Assembly: GCF_014646135.1 (NCBI RefSeq)
Contig: NZ_BMMW01000003.1
Coordinates: 672,105 to 736,104 of the forward strand
Source: Nocardia camponoti
Lineage (GTDB): Bacteria > Actinomycetota > Actinomycetes > Mycobacteriales > Mycobacteriaceae
Direction of reading: 5' to 3'
DNA length: 64,000 nt
Within the stretch, counting starts at the first letter, position 1, and the number at the start of each line of letters is the position of its first letter. The translations under genes were made by a program, and so were the position numbers. This document shows positions 28,177 through 38,073 of this stretch, piece by piece. The notes beneath the pieces are model-generated. The model was given only the letters and a program-made list of their open reading frames with translations, had not been told where the DNA came from and ran no database searches.

Positions 28177-28204
28177 CCACAGTAAATAGCAAATTAGCCC
28201 TTGC

Positions 28205-28220
28205 TGTGAGCGCAGTCACA
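28205..28220 (+). promoter_or_regulatory. CRP-type binding site (perfect palindrome)
   Basis: TGTGA-GCGCAG-TCACA matches the CRP/GlxR consensus TGTGA-N6-TCACA at all ten defined positions. It lies 28 bases after the HAD gene stop and just upstream of the candidate Ms1-type RNA, not of any protein gene on that strand. The crp gene is at 38456. Confidence 0.75.
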
Positions 28221-28235
28221 ATGTAAGAATGTAGG

Positions 28236-28550
28236 CACGGAAGGCAGGAAGGCAAAGACGGCGCCGGAAGAGAAGACGTCGCCCCCCATCCACCCTTCCT
28301 AGTACGGAAGCCGGGCACCCACGCGGAGCGCGCCGCGACAAGGGCAGCAGAGTTGTGGGCCTGCGAAATCACTATCTCCGTCAGCGATAGCCCCGCACAG
28401 GTTGAGGGGATGAACTGGCGAGATTGCGATCAGCGCCGAGGCCACCCAACACAACCCACTTCAGCACGCTTGGTAACCCGGCGTTCCGTGCTCGTGCGCG
28501 GTGCGGCAGTCACTATGCCGATGTTGGCATGCCGCCCGCGCCGCTTCACC
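28236..28550 (+). ncRNA. Candidate Ms1/MTS2823-type structured RNA
   Basis: The 430-base gap between the convergent HAD and Fic-like genes has no protein gene but dense pairing: AGGAAGG with CCTTCCT near the 5' end, the long-range helix 28352-28362 with 28439-28443 plus 28450-28455 (GTTGTG/CACAAC and GGCCT/AGGCC), and a 3' hairpin with arms GCGGC/GCCGC and ATGCC/GGCAT around 28504-28535. TAAGAA at 28224 may be the -10 box. In mycobacteria the abundant RNA-polymerase-binding RNA Ms1 (MTS2823) lies in exactly this Rv3661-Rv3662c gap. Synteny, structure and the CRP box support the call; I did not align sequence, and the ends are estimates. Confidence 0.6.
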
Positions 28551-28607
28551 CGCGCAATTTGTAACTGCTCTGCCTCAGTCAACCAACCCAACTATCCCGT
28601 ATGTGTC

Positions 28608-29354
28608 CTATCCGCCTGCGGTGTCCGCGATTGAATTAGCCTCGCGGGCACCGTCTTCCAGTGCCGCGGCCGTGAACAGCACCCAACCGCCGACGCCCTC
28701 GGCGGTTCCTTTGCTGAACCCTTCGGCCGCATCCGCATACATCTGCTTGCGTCGCAGCCAAAACACTTCTGGCACACCAAGACTGTGCGGGTCGAGTCCG
28801 CTCGCCACCGCGACCAGTCGCGATGCCCCGCGCGCAACCACCCCGTCCGCGGTGCCGAACGGACGCAACGCGAGCAGTTCGCCATGCACGATGGCCGCGA
28901 TCACCGGCGCAGGCGCCTTGCTTGTCTGCACGGTCTGCACAAGCAGGTCGAGCCGCCGCGCGATGCCGGGCGCGTTGCGGGGCCTGCCAAGTTCGAGCTC
29001 GTCGGTCACCAGGTCGGCCGCAGCGAGCAGGTGCAGGCGAGCCAGCGCCTGCAATGGCGCGCGGCGCCAGGTGGCGACGAGGTTGGTGAGCGCGTCGCCG
29101 TCGAGTGCCTGACCGACGCGCAGCGCACCAAGCAGCACCGGGTCGGTGATGTCGCCTTCGGCGGGCAGCTCGGTTGACGCGCCCTCAAGCGCTGCCGAAG
29201 ATCGCGCGGCACGCACCGCCGCCTCTGCTGCCGTGACCGCCCAGCCACGCCGGTTGGCGCGATGCCGATGTACTGCGGCGAGCGCGTCGCGCGCCTTGTC
29301 GGCGGCTTCGCGCACGCCAGGCAGGTCGACGAGGGGCTGTAGCGGATCAGTCAC
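28608..29354 (-). CDS. Fic-like protein with degenerate active site (Rv3662c-type)
   Basis: This 248-residue helical protein looks like a Fic-domain relative. Residues 54-61 (RSSAALEG) fit the Fic inhibitory-helix motif (S/T)xxxE(G/N), and HGELLALRPFGTADGVVARG (about 159-178) aligns with the catalytic loop HPFxxGNGRxxR, but the catalytic histidine is replaced by arginine and GNGR by ADGVVAR. So it probably does not transfer AMP by the usual mechanism. In M. tuberculosis the homologue is an uncharacterised protein. GTG 29354 is the start; TAGCCT lies 8 bases upstream. A 56-residue protein is encoded 11 bases upstream and probably cotranscribed. Confidence 0.75.
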   Translation of the reverse strand: MTDPLQPLVDLPGVREAADKARDALAAVHRHRANRRGWAVTAAEAAVRAARSSAALEGASTELPAEGDITDPVLLGALRVGQALDGDALTNLVATWRRAPLQALARLHLLAAADLVTDELELGRPRNAPGIARRLDLLVQTVQTSKAPAPVIAAIVHGELLALRPFGTADGVVARGASRLVAVASGLDPHSLGVPEVFWLRRKQMYADAAEGFSKGTAEGVGGWVLFTAAALEDGAREANSIADTAGG

Positions 29355-29365
29355 GACTTAGCAGG

Positions 29366-29536
29366 CTACCGTTGCCCGATCGTCGGACTCACGACCACTT
29401 CCATCCCATTGCGACGCGGCCAGCATCGGTCCGGCCATAAGACTTCAGCTAGGCGTTTCGCGGCGGGCGTGCGAGCCCGTCGACGTCGCGCTTCCAATTC
29501 AGCCTGTCGTTGCGCTTCAATCCGGTCGAGTGCCAT
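29366..29536 (-). CDS. Small basic protein upstream of the Fic-like gene (56 residues)
   Basis: This short frame starts MALDRIEAQRQAELEARRRR and continues through AKRLAEVLWPDRCWPRRNG to end SPTIGQR. The first half looks like a charged helix (alternating Glu, Gln, Arg), the second contains WPDRCWPRRNG. AGGAGAGG lies about 4 bases before ATG 29536. The stop is 11 bases before the Fic-like start, so the two probably form an operon. Small partners next to Fic proteins can be antitoxins, but here the Fic-like protein already carries its own inhibitory motif. I do not recognise a family. Confidence 0.6.
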   Translation of the reverse strand: MALDRIEAQRQAELEARRRRARTPAAKRLAEVLWPDRCWPRRNGMEVVVSPTIGQR

Positions 29537-29685
29537 CGGCCTCTCCTAGCTGCGCTAGCTCCCACCCAACGGTCGACTCGACAATACGCTGCTGACCAGC
29601 AAGTTCACTCGATATTCGGCACCCAATTCACAAGTGGTTCACCGGCAATCGGATTCGATGTGTCAGACCCATTGGCTAATGTCGC

Positions 29686-29701
29686 AGTGAACCAGACCAC
29701 A
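29686..29701 (+). promoter_or_regulatory. Weak CRP-like site before acs
   Basis: AGTGA-ACCAGA-CCACA matches 8 of 10 CRP consensus positions and ends 22 bases before the acs start. Acetyl-CoA synthetase genes are often cAMP-CRP controlled in this order, so the site is plausible but could be chance. Confidence 0.3.
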
Positions 29702-29723
29702 CTCGGCTTGTGAGGCACCCGCG

Positions 29724-31667
<1,944 letters not shown>

Positions 31668-31780
31668 CGGCAAGCCGGGCCGCCGCATCGAAAAGCGGTG
31701 GCCCGGTAGCCTAAGAAACCTTGGTGTGCCGGGAAGTCTGGTCGGCGTGTGTTTACCCGTTCTCGACGAAGGGCTGCGGC

Positions 31781-33016
31781 GTGATCAAACGCGTTCAATC
31801 CGAACTTTCCCGGTATCTACGGACCGAAACCGTCGGCGGCGCACTGCTGCTTATCGCTGCGGCTGCCGCCCTAGTTTGGGCCAATTCGCCCTGGTCAGCG
31901 AGCTATCACACGCTCGTTGAGACCCATCTCAATATCTCAGCCCTGCACCTGGACCTCACCGTTGCCCAATGGTCGGCCGACGGCCTGCTCGCCGTTTTCT
32001 TCTTCGTCGCTGGCCTTGAACTCAAGCGCGAATTCGTCGTGGGTGAACTAGCCGACCCGCGACGCGCGATCCTGCCGGTCGCCGCCGCGTTGGGCGGAGT
32101 CGTCGCGCCCGCACTCATTGCGATGGTCGTCGGCGGCGATGCGCCCGGCATGGATTCCGGCTGGGCGATCCCGGTCGCGACCGACATCGCCTTCGCCCTC
32201 GCTGTCCTCGCGATCACCGGTTCGCGACTGCCGCTCGGCGCGCGCGTTTTCCTGCTTAGCCTCGCTGTCGTTGACGACCTCGTCGCGATCCTGCTGATCG
32301 CGATCCTGTTCACCGCGTCGATGTCATTCGCGTGGCTCGGCGTCGCGATCGCCTGTTGTGTCGCTTGGGCACTTGCCCAGAAGGCCCGCTTGCACACCGT
32401 TTTCTTCTATCTGCCGATCGCGCTTGTGTGTTGGTACGCGTTGCATGAGGCAGGGGTGCACCCGACGCTCGCTGGCGTGGCACTTGGTCTGCTCACCCGC
32501 GTTCGGCGCGATCCAGACGAGAAGACCGCGCCCGCCACGCATCTCGAACACGTTGTGCAACCGATATCCGCGGGCATCTGTGTGCCACTTTTCGCGCTCT
32601 TCGCCTCCGGTGTCCCGCTCAACGGATCGGTGTTCGGTTCGCTGTTCACCGACCGGCTCGCCCTCGCGATCATCTTCGGTCTCCTGATCGGCAAGACGGT
32701 AGGGATCTTCGGAACCAGTTGGGTCCTAATCCGATTCGGCCTGGCGAAACGCCCGACCGGCCTCGGCTATGGCGACATGTTCGCCCTCTCGGTGCTCGGT
32801 GCGATCGGCTTCACCGTTAGCCTGCTTATAGCGGAACTGGCGCTAGCCGACGTTGGTCAAACCAGCATCGATTTGGCAAAGGCGGCGGTCCTGGTGACGT
32901 CTGTGGCAGCATCGCTGATCGGATCGGCGCTACTGTTGCGCCGGGGCCGTGTGCATCACGCGCGCCACGACGCCGATGAGCCAGCGCCAGCACAGGGAGA
33001 AGGGTCGACGAAGTGA
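31781..33016 (+). CDS. nhaA: Na+/H+ antiporter NhaA
   Basis: The product is a 411-residue antiporter with about twelve membrane segments. It opens with RVQSELSRYLRTETVGGALLL and contains VATDIAFALAVLAITGSR and FLLSLAVVDDLVAILLIA, whose paired aspartates bind Na+ and protons as D163/D164 do in Escherichia coli NhaA. KKGGL-type differences aside, length and order match the family. AAGGG at 31769-31773 lies 7 bases before GTG 31781; an upstream ATG-less extension to 31721 looks non-coding. Its stop overlaps the start of the next gene (GTGA). I do not recall nhaA at this place in M. tuberculosis, so it may be a lineage-specific insertion. Confidence 0.93.
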   Translation: MIKRVQSELSRYLRTETVGGALLLIAAAAALVWANSPWSASYHTLVETHLNISALHLDLTVAQWSADGLLAVFFFVAGLELKREFVVGELADPRRAILPVAAALGGVVAPALIAMVVGGDAPGMDSGWAIPVATDIAFALAVLAITGSRLPLGARVFLLSLAVVDDLVAILLIAILFTASMSFAWLGVAIACCVAWALAQKARLHTVFFYLPIALVCWYALHEAGVHPTLAGVALGLLTRVRRDPDEKTAPATHLEHVVQPISAGICVPLFALFASGVPLNGSVFGSLFTDRLALAIIFGLLIGKTVGIFGTSWVLIRFGLAKRPTGLGYGDMFALSVLGAIGFTVSLLIAELALADVGQTSIDLAKAAVLVTSVAASLIGSALLLRRGRVHHARHDADEPAPAQGEGSTK

Positions 33017-33522
33017 GCTACACCCAAGGCGGAGAAGACGGTCGCACGGTTACGTCCATCCCGTTGACCGATGCCAACCCGCCCGGATCGGCGAGTATCG
33101 GCAGCCTCGTTCGCGATGCGACCGAGCAGCTGTCAACGCTGGTGCGTGCCGAGGTCGCCCTAGCCAAGGCTGAGGTCACCGGCGAGATCCGCAAGGGCCT
33201 CACCGGCAGCGTGTTTTTCATCCTCGCGCTTGTCGTTCTGCTTTACAGCTCGTTCTTCTTCTTCTTTTTCCTCGCCGAGCTGCTTGATACCTGGCTGTGG
33301 CGTTGGCTTGGCTTCCTCATCGTTTTCTTGCTGATGGTCGCGGCCACGGTCACGTTCGCGTTCCTCGGTTGGCTCAAGGTCAGGAAGGTGCGCGCACCCG
33401 AGAAGACCATTGGCTCGCTGAAGGCGTCGGCGGACGTGTTCCCGCAGGCGCTGGGCAAGCTCGAAGGCGAATACGGCATTTCGGATAAGTCGGGCACCGC
33501 GCCGAAGTCGTTGGACCGATGA
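33013..33522 (+). CDS. Phage holin superfamily-like (Rv3669-type) membrane protein
   Basis: This 169-residue protein belongs to the actinobacterial putative holin-like family (PF07332). The N-terminal part SLVRDATEQLSTLVRAEVAL is an amphipathic helix; two membrane segments follow (VFFILALVVLLYSSFFFFFF and LGFLIVFLLMVAATVTFAFL), then a basic loop and a soluble tail. Despite the name there is no phage context; family function is unknown, perhaps membrane organisation. It overlaps nhaA by four bases and lies 55 bases before the EphE-like gene. Confidence 0.85.
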   Translation: MSYTQGGEDGRTVTSIPLTDANPPGSASIGSLVRDATEQLSTLVRAEVALAKAEVTGEIRKGLTGSVFFILALVVLLYSSFFFFFFLAELLDTWLWRWLGFLIVFLLMVAATVTFAFLGWLKVRKVRAPEKTIGSLKASADVFPQALGKLEGEYGISDKSGTAPKSLDR

Positions 33523-33577
33523 CGCGCGGGGCGGGCCCAGTCGCGACACACAGACCCGCCCACTAGGCTCGATCGGC

Positions 33578-34567
33578 GTGTCGGCCAATTCTTTTCCTGA
33601 TCCGTCCAGCGTCCGGTTCGACGGACCCTGGACGCACCGCGACGTGCGTGCCAACGGCATCCGTTTCCACGTCGTCGAAGCCGATGGCACTGACCAACCC
33701 GACGCGCCACTTGTGCTGCTCTTGCACGGTTTCGCCGACTTTTGGTGGACCTGGCGACACCAGCTAACCGGCCTCGCCGACCACGGTTATCGCACCGTCG
33801 CGGTCGACCTGCGCGGCTACGGCGACTCCGACAAACCGCCGCGCGGCTACGACGGGTGGACGCTCGCTGGCGACATCGCGGGCCTCATCCGCGCGCTCGG
33901 GCACACCGAAGCGATCCTCGTCGGCCATGCCGAGGGCGGCCTTGTCTGCTGGGCGACGGCCGTGCTGCACCCGCGACTCGTTCGCTCGATCGCGCTCATC
34001 GGCTCGCCGCATCCCGCCGCGCTTAAGAGCGCGGTCTTGCGCGACTCCGCGCAGCGCTCGGCGTGGCTTCCCGAATTCTTGCGCGACCAGTTGCCGCGCT
34101 ATCCCGAATCGCGACTTACCCGCAATGACGGGAGCGAGGTCGAACGACTTTTCGGTGCGCGTGTGAGCGAATCGTGGTCACGGACAACCGAATTCGCTGA
34201 CGCCGCTGGCCGCATGCGCGCGGCGATTCGCATTCCCGGCGCCGCGCACAGCGCATTGGAATACCAGCGTTGGGCCTTCCGCAGTCAGTGGCGACCCGAC
34301 GGTAAGCGCTTCATGGCGACCATGCGCGCGCCGATCGACCCCGACATCGACGTGATCTCGATGCGCGGTTCACAAGACCGCTACATCCTCGCCAAGACCT
34401 ACCAGCGTGGCTCGCGCCTGCGGATGGACCGCAGCCTGATCACCATCCCCGACGCGGGTCACTATGCGCACCAAGAGAATCCGACGAAGGTGAACACGGT
34501 GCTGCTCTCGCGCTGGCGAGAACCCAACGGCGCCAACGAGTCCCGCGACGGACTCGTGTCGCCGTAG
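33578..34567 (+). CDS. EphE-like alpha/beta hydrolase with altered nucleophile elbow
   Basis: This 329-residue alpha/beta hydrolase at the Rv3670 position (named ephE, epoxide hydrolase, in M. tuberculosis) has the oxyanion segment LLLHGFADFWWTWRHQ, DLRGYGDSDKPPRGYDGW, an acid candidate in MRGSQDRYI and the histidine in DAGHYAHQENP. The nucleophile elbow reads VGHAEGG: the place normally taken by Asp (epoxide hydrolases) or Ser (esterases) is Ala. Unless the adjacent Glu serves, classic covalent catalysis is not possible. TAGGCT (33564-33569) lies 8 bases before GTG 33578, suggesting a leaderless transcript. It is convergent with marP. Confidence 0.83.
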   Translation: MSANSFPDPSSVRFDGPWTHRDVRANGIRFHVVEADGTDQPDAPLVLLLHGFADFWWTWRHQLTGLADHGYRTVAVDLRGYGDSDKPPRGYDGWTLAGDIAGLIRALGHTEAILVGHAEGGLVCWATAVLHPRLVRSIALIGSPHPAALKSAVLRDSAQRSAWLPEFLRDQLPRYPESRLTRNDGSEVERLFGARVSESWSRTTEFADAAGRMRAAIRIPGAAHSALEYQRWAFRSQWRPDGKRFMATMRAPIDPDIDVISMRGSQDRYILAKTYQRGSRLRMDRSLITIPDAGHYAHQENPTKVNTVLLSRWREPNGANESRDGLVSP

Positions 34568-34580
34568 GGCAACAGCGACC

Positions 34581-35774
34581 TCAGCTCAACACGCAAGCAC
34601 CCGTGTCCACCGGTGTCGACCGGTGTGGTGCCGCTGCCACCTCCGGCGCGACCTCCTTCAACGTGAGCACGTACCCGGTGTCATCGTCGGTGACCGCGGC
34701 GCCGAACACCACCCCAAGCACCTCACCCTGAGAATCGACGAGCGGTCCGCCCGAGTTACCCGCGCGCACCTGACCACGAACGGTGTACACCTCACGCTCG
34801 ACTTCACCGTCGCGGTGAATGGTCGGGCCGGTGAGGTCAAGCGTCTGGCGCACTCGCGCGGCCGACGCGGTGTACGGCCCGCCGCCAGGGTAGCCGAGCA
34901 CGATCGCGCTCTGCCCCGAATGGGCGGGCGACGGCGCCTGCGGCACGGGCGCGGCGGCGAGACCGGGGACCGCGAGCACCGCGATGTCCTTCGACGGATC
35001 GAAGAGCACGACGGTCGCGGGCAGGGCACCGCGCGAGGTGTCGACTGAGACGCCAGCGGTGCCAGCGAGGACGTGCGCGTTGGTCATCACCCGTTCGGGC
35101 GCGACGATGAAACCTGAACCCTCAAGTGCACGTTGGCAACTCGGGGCGGTGCCACGAATTCGCAAGACACTCTGTTGAAGTGACGCCGCGACGGGACTGG
35201 CCAGCACGCTCGGGTCGGGCGGTTCGACCGCGACGATCGGAGCGCGACCGAACGGTCCGATGACGTCGGGTAGCCCAGAAGTGTTGAGCAGCTTCGAGAA
35301 TTCGTTGGGCAGCTGACGCAACCACACCGGCGCGATGCTGTTGACGTCGGCGAGCACCCGCGACCCGTTAATCGCGGCAGCGACATTGGGCTGCGACGCC
35401 GTTGCCAGCGGCAGCGCGAGCAGCCACGCGGCGACCAGCACCGTCGCGGCCTGCAATACCGCGCCGATGACGCTGTCGATGTTGCGCGCGATCGGATGAC
35501 GCATCCCGCCGCGCGCCGCGCGACCAAGGACCATGCCAGCGACCTCGCCAACGATCACCAGCAGCACGATCAGCAGGATGCCGCCGAGTACGCGACTTCG
35601 CCCTTCGCTGAGGTGTTTCAAGATGTGCGGGGCGATCAGAATGCCAGCGACCGCACCGAGCGCGACGCCGAAAAACGCGAGCGCCGACGCGACAGCGCCT
35701 TGCCGCCACCCGGTCGACGCGGCGACGAGCGCGATCAAAACCACCGCGATATCGAGCCAAACCGACGCCGTCAC
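34581..35774 (-). CDS. marP: Membrane-anchored serine protease MarP-like
   Basis: This 397-residue protein has four N-terminal membrane segments (CvpA-like domain, residues 1-120) and an extracytoplasmic chymotrypsin-like protease. Triad residues are visible: His in RVMTNAHVLAG, Asp in PSKDIAVL, Ser in RAGNSGGPLVD. Two cysteines, in APSCQRALEG and at the C-terminus DTGACVLS, correspond to the stabilising disulfide of Rv3671c. In M. tuberculosis MarP protects against acid by cleaving the peptidoglycan hydrolase RipA. The gene is followed upstream by nudix, thioredoxin and nth genes on the same strand, as in mycobacteria. Confidence 0.93.
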   Translation of the reverse strand: MTASVWLDIAVVLIALVAASTGWRQGAVASALAFFGVALGAVAGILIAPHILKHLSEGRSRVLGGILLIVLLVIVGEVAGMVLGRAARGGMRHPIARNIDSVIGAVLQAATVLVAAWLLALPLATASQPNVAAAINGSRVLADVNSIAPVWLRQLPNEFSKLLNTSGLPDVIGPFGRAPIVAVEPPDPSVLASPVAASLQQSVLRIRGTAPSCQRALEGSGFIVAPERVMTNAHVLAGTAGVSVDTSRGALPATVVLFDPSKDIAVLAVPGLAAAPVPQAPSPAHSGQSAIVLGYPGGGPYTASAARVRQTLDLTGPTIHRDGEVEREVYTVRGQVRAGNSGGPLVDSQGEVLGVVFGAAVTDDDTGYVLTLKEVAPEVAAAPHRSTPVDTGACVLS

Positions 35775-35814
35775 GCGACCACCTCGCTGGCGCTCAACTC
35801 CAGCACGTGCCCGC

Positions 35815-36531
35815 TCACAGGGTCATTCCGACCGCAGCAAGCGAGCTCTCTAGATCACGCACGTCGCCCCGATCCCACTCTCGTTCCCACCCTGCCGTTT
35901 TGATGATCCCGGCGAGGATACCGCCGGTGAGACCCCAGACCAGCATGCCGTCGACTTGGAAGGCGGGACTCTGGTATCCGAGACTGCCACGCACCATGAA
36001 TCGGTGTGCGGGATCGAGCAATTCGGCTAACGGAACGCGAACGACGCGCTCGGTTTCGGCGGTATCGACGACCCCAACGGGGCTTGGTGCTTCCCAGTAC
36101 GCGACCACGGGCGTGACGTCGAACTTCGACGGCGGGACGAACATCGTTGGCAGCGTGGCGAACGGGCGAACCCCTTCGGGTGCGAGGCCGGTTTCCTCGA
36201 TGGCCTCGCGCAGCGCGGTGCCGATGGGACCGCCGTCGCCGGGGTCGGCGGCACCGCCGGGAAACGCGACTTGGCCGCGATGCTGTCGCATTGTCGACGC
36301 CCGTTGGGTGAGCAACACGTCCGCGTCGGCAGGCAACAACGCACCCTGTTCGGGCTCGGCAGAACCGCCGAAAAGCACTAAAACCGCAGCTTGACGCGGT
36401 TTCCCGGTGACCGACATCGCGCGACGCAGTATGCGGGAGCGCGAGAGCGTGTCTTCGGCTTCGGGACCCGACACCTCGCCCGCGCGAGCAAGCCAGGCGG
36501 GGACGCCATCGAGGGAAAGCGATTCTGTCAC
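35815..36531 (-). CDS. NUDIX hydrolase, CoA pyrophosphatase-like
   Basis: This 238-residue protein (Rv3672c position) carries the UPF0035 motif LTQRASTMRQHRGQVAFPGG just before a Nudix box reading GAADPGDGGPIGTALREAI with EETGL after it. That motif pair marks CoA pyrophosphatases (NudL type), which cleave CoA or acyl-CoA to phosphopantetheine and 3',5'-ADP. The REAIEETG metal-binding core is intact. It starts with GTG 36531, overlapping the stop of the thioredoxin-like gene by four bases, and is 40 bases from marP, so these genes are one operon. Confidence 0.88.
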   Translation of the reverse strand: MTESLSLDGVPAWLARAGEVSGPEAEDTLSRSRILRRAMSVTGKPRQAAVLVLFGGSAEPEQGALLPADADVLLTQRASTMRQHRGQVAFPGGAADPGDGGPIGTALREAIEETGLAPEGVRPFATLPTMFVPPSKFDVTPVVAYWEAPSPVGVVDTAETERVVRVPLAELLDPAHRFMVRGSLGYQSPAFQVDGMLVWGLTGGILAGIIKTAGWEREWDRGDVRDLESSLAAVGMTL

Positions 36532-37163
36532 GCCCGAACTCCAAGTTTGTTGGCGACGGTGTCGGCGATATCGGCGACGTCGCGGAACGCGCGCACCTCA
36601 ACCGACGCGATGGTGCCGTCCGCGCGGACGAGCACTGAGACGGGAAGAACGGCGGGTGCGCCGACAGCAGTGCGGACACTGGCGTTCGGGTCTTCGACGC
36701 CAGGCAGCGTGATACCCAAACCAGCAAGGCGCGCAAGGGCTTTCGCCTCGTCGGGGTCACTGTGCACGGTGAGCACGGTGAGTTGCGGGCCGACTTGGGC
36801 CGCGTATTCCTGCAACATCGGCAACTCGACCGCGCACGGCCCACACCAGTAAGCCCAGAGGTTCAACAGCGCGGGGCGACCGGCGATCATCGCGCCAAGG
36901 GCACCAGGTTTGCCGTCAGCGAGGCAGCCCACGGTGAGGTTGGCGAGCGGGCCCGTGGCGCCCGGCGATGCCGGCGGACACGGCACGAGATGCGCTTCGG
37001 CACGGGCCGAGTCGGCGACGGTCGGCGCGGTATAGGGCGCGTTGGCGACCTCGGTACTCGAACGCGGCCACAGCGCGAGCACTCCAACAAGCACAAGGAT
37101 GACCGCGAGCAGTGCCCAACGCAACGCCGGTCGACGCCACCACGGCGACGAAACTTCGCTCAC
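36528..37163 (-). CDS. Membrane-anchored thioredoxin-like protein (TlpA/ResA family)
   Basis: This 211-residue protein has an N-terminal signal anchor (ALRWALLAVILVLVGVLALW, residues 13-32) and a thioredoxin domain with active site LWAYWCGPCAVELPML and the cis-proline region PAVLPVSVLV. It should work outside the membrane in thiol exchange. It matches Rv3673c. Two further cysteines (VPCPPAS and VGCLADG) lie between anchor and domain and may form a second disulfide. GTG 37163 overlaps the nth stop (GTGA). Confidence 0.9.
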   Translation of the reverse strand: MSEVSSPWWRRPALRWALLAVILVLVGVLALWPRSSTEVANAPYTAPTVADSARAEAHLVPCPPASPGATGPLANLTVGCLADGKPGALGAMIAGRPALLNLWAYWCGPCAVELPMLQEYAAQVGPQLTVLTVHSDPDEAKALARLAGLGITLPGVEDPNASVRTAVGAPAVLPVSVLVRADGTIASVEVRAFRDVADIADTVANKLGVRA

Positions 37164-37981
37164 AGATCGACCATTTCCAACAAGTGCTCGCGTTCAGGAC
37201 CCTTGACAAGAGCTGCTGCGGCGACAGGATCGGTTGGCCCTTCACCGAACGACGGGCAGTCGGCGGCAAGCACACACGCACCGCACGCCGGTTTGCGCGC
37301 ATGGCACACCCGGCGGCCGTGAAAGATCACCCGATGCGAAAGCAAGGTCCACTCCTTGCGCGGGATCAGCTCGCCGATCGCGTGCTCGACCTTGACCGGA
37401 TCTTCTTCCTTCGTCCAACCCCAGCGCCGCACTAACCGGCCAAAATGCGTGTCGACGGTGATGCCAGGTTCGTCGAACGCGTTGCCGAGGATGACGTTCG
37501 CAGTTTTGCGTCCGATGCCCGGCAGTTTGACCAATTCTTCCATCGTGTGAGGCAACTCACCGTCATAGTTCGCGACGAGGGCCTCACCGAGGCCGATGAG
37601 CGAGTTGGCCTTGTTGCGGTAGAAGCCGGTTGCCCTGATGTATTCCTCCAGCTCCGCGCGATTGGCTTCGGCATACGCGCGGGCGTCCGGATACTTCGCG
37701 AACAGGGCGGGAGTGGTGAGGTTCACGCGAACATCGGTGCACTGGGCCGACAGGATCGTCGCGACTGCGAGTTCCAGCGGATTCGTGAAATCGAGCTCGC
37801 AATGCGCGTCGGGAAACGCCTCAGCCAACTTGCGGTTCATCCGACGGGCCCGACGGGTGCGACCCAACTCCGTTTCACCTGCACGCGAACGCTTTTTGGG
37901 CTTGCGGACAGCGGACGCTGACACGGCCGATGCGGCGTGTTCTGCGCCCGAATCGGCGGCGGTTGGGGTAGCTGCGGCCAT
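37160..37981 (-). CDS. nth: Endonuclease III
   Basis: This base-excision DNA glycosylase/AP lyase of about 273 residues has the helix-hairpin-helix LPGIGRKTANVILG containing the catalytic lysine and ITVDTHFGRLVRR with the catalytic aspartate. The 4Fe-4S cluster cysteines are in CHARKPACGACVLAADC (C-x6-C-x2-C-x5-C). The N-terminal 45 residues are alanine-rich and basic (KPKKRSRAGE) and precede the conserved fold. I prefer ATG 37981 to GTG 38002 because TATGGT (37988-37993, minus strand) ends 6 bases before it, the leaderless pattern. First gene of the operon with the thioredoxin-like, nudix and marP genes. Confidence 0.95.
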   Translation of the reverse strand: MAAATPTAADSGAEHAASAVSASAVRKPKKRSRAGETELGRTRRARRMNRKLAEAFPDAHCELDFTNPLELAVATILSAQCTDVRVNLTTPALFAKYPDARAYAEANRAELEEYIRATGFYRNKANSLIGLGEALVANYDGELPHTMEELVKLPGIGRKTANVILGNAFDEPGITVDTHFGRLVRRWGWTKEEDPVKVEHAIGELIPRKEWTLLSHRVIFHGRRVCHARKPACGACVLAADCPSFGEGPTDPVAAAALVKGPEREHLLEMVDL

Positions 37982-38073
37982 TCGTTCACCATACGGAACC
38001 ACTACGACAACATTGGGTGCCCAGTTGAGCGCTTGTGTTCCATCTGAGACCTCAACCGTGTTTACTGCCTCTC

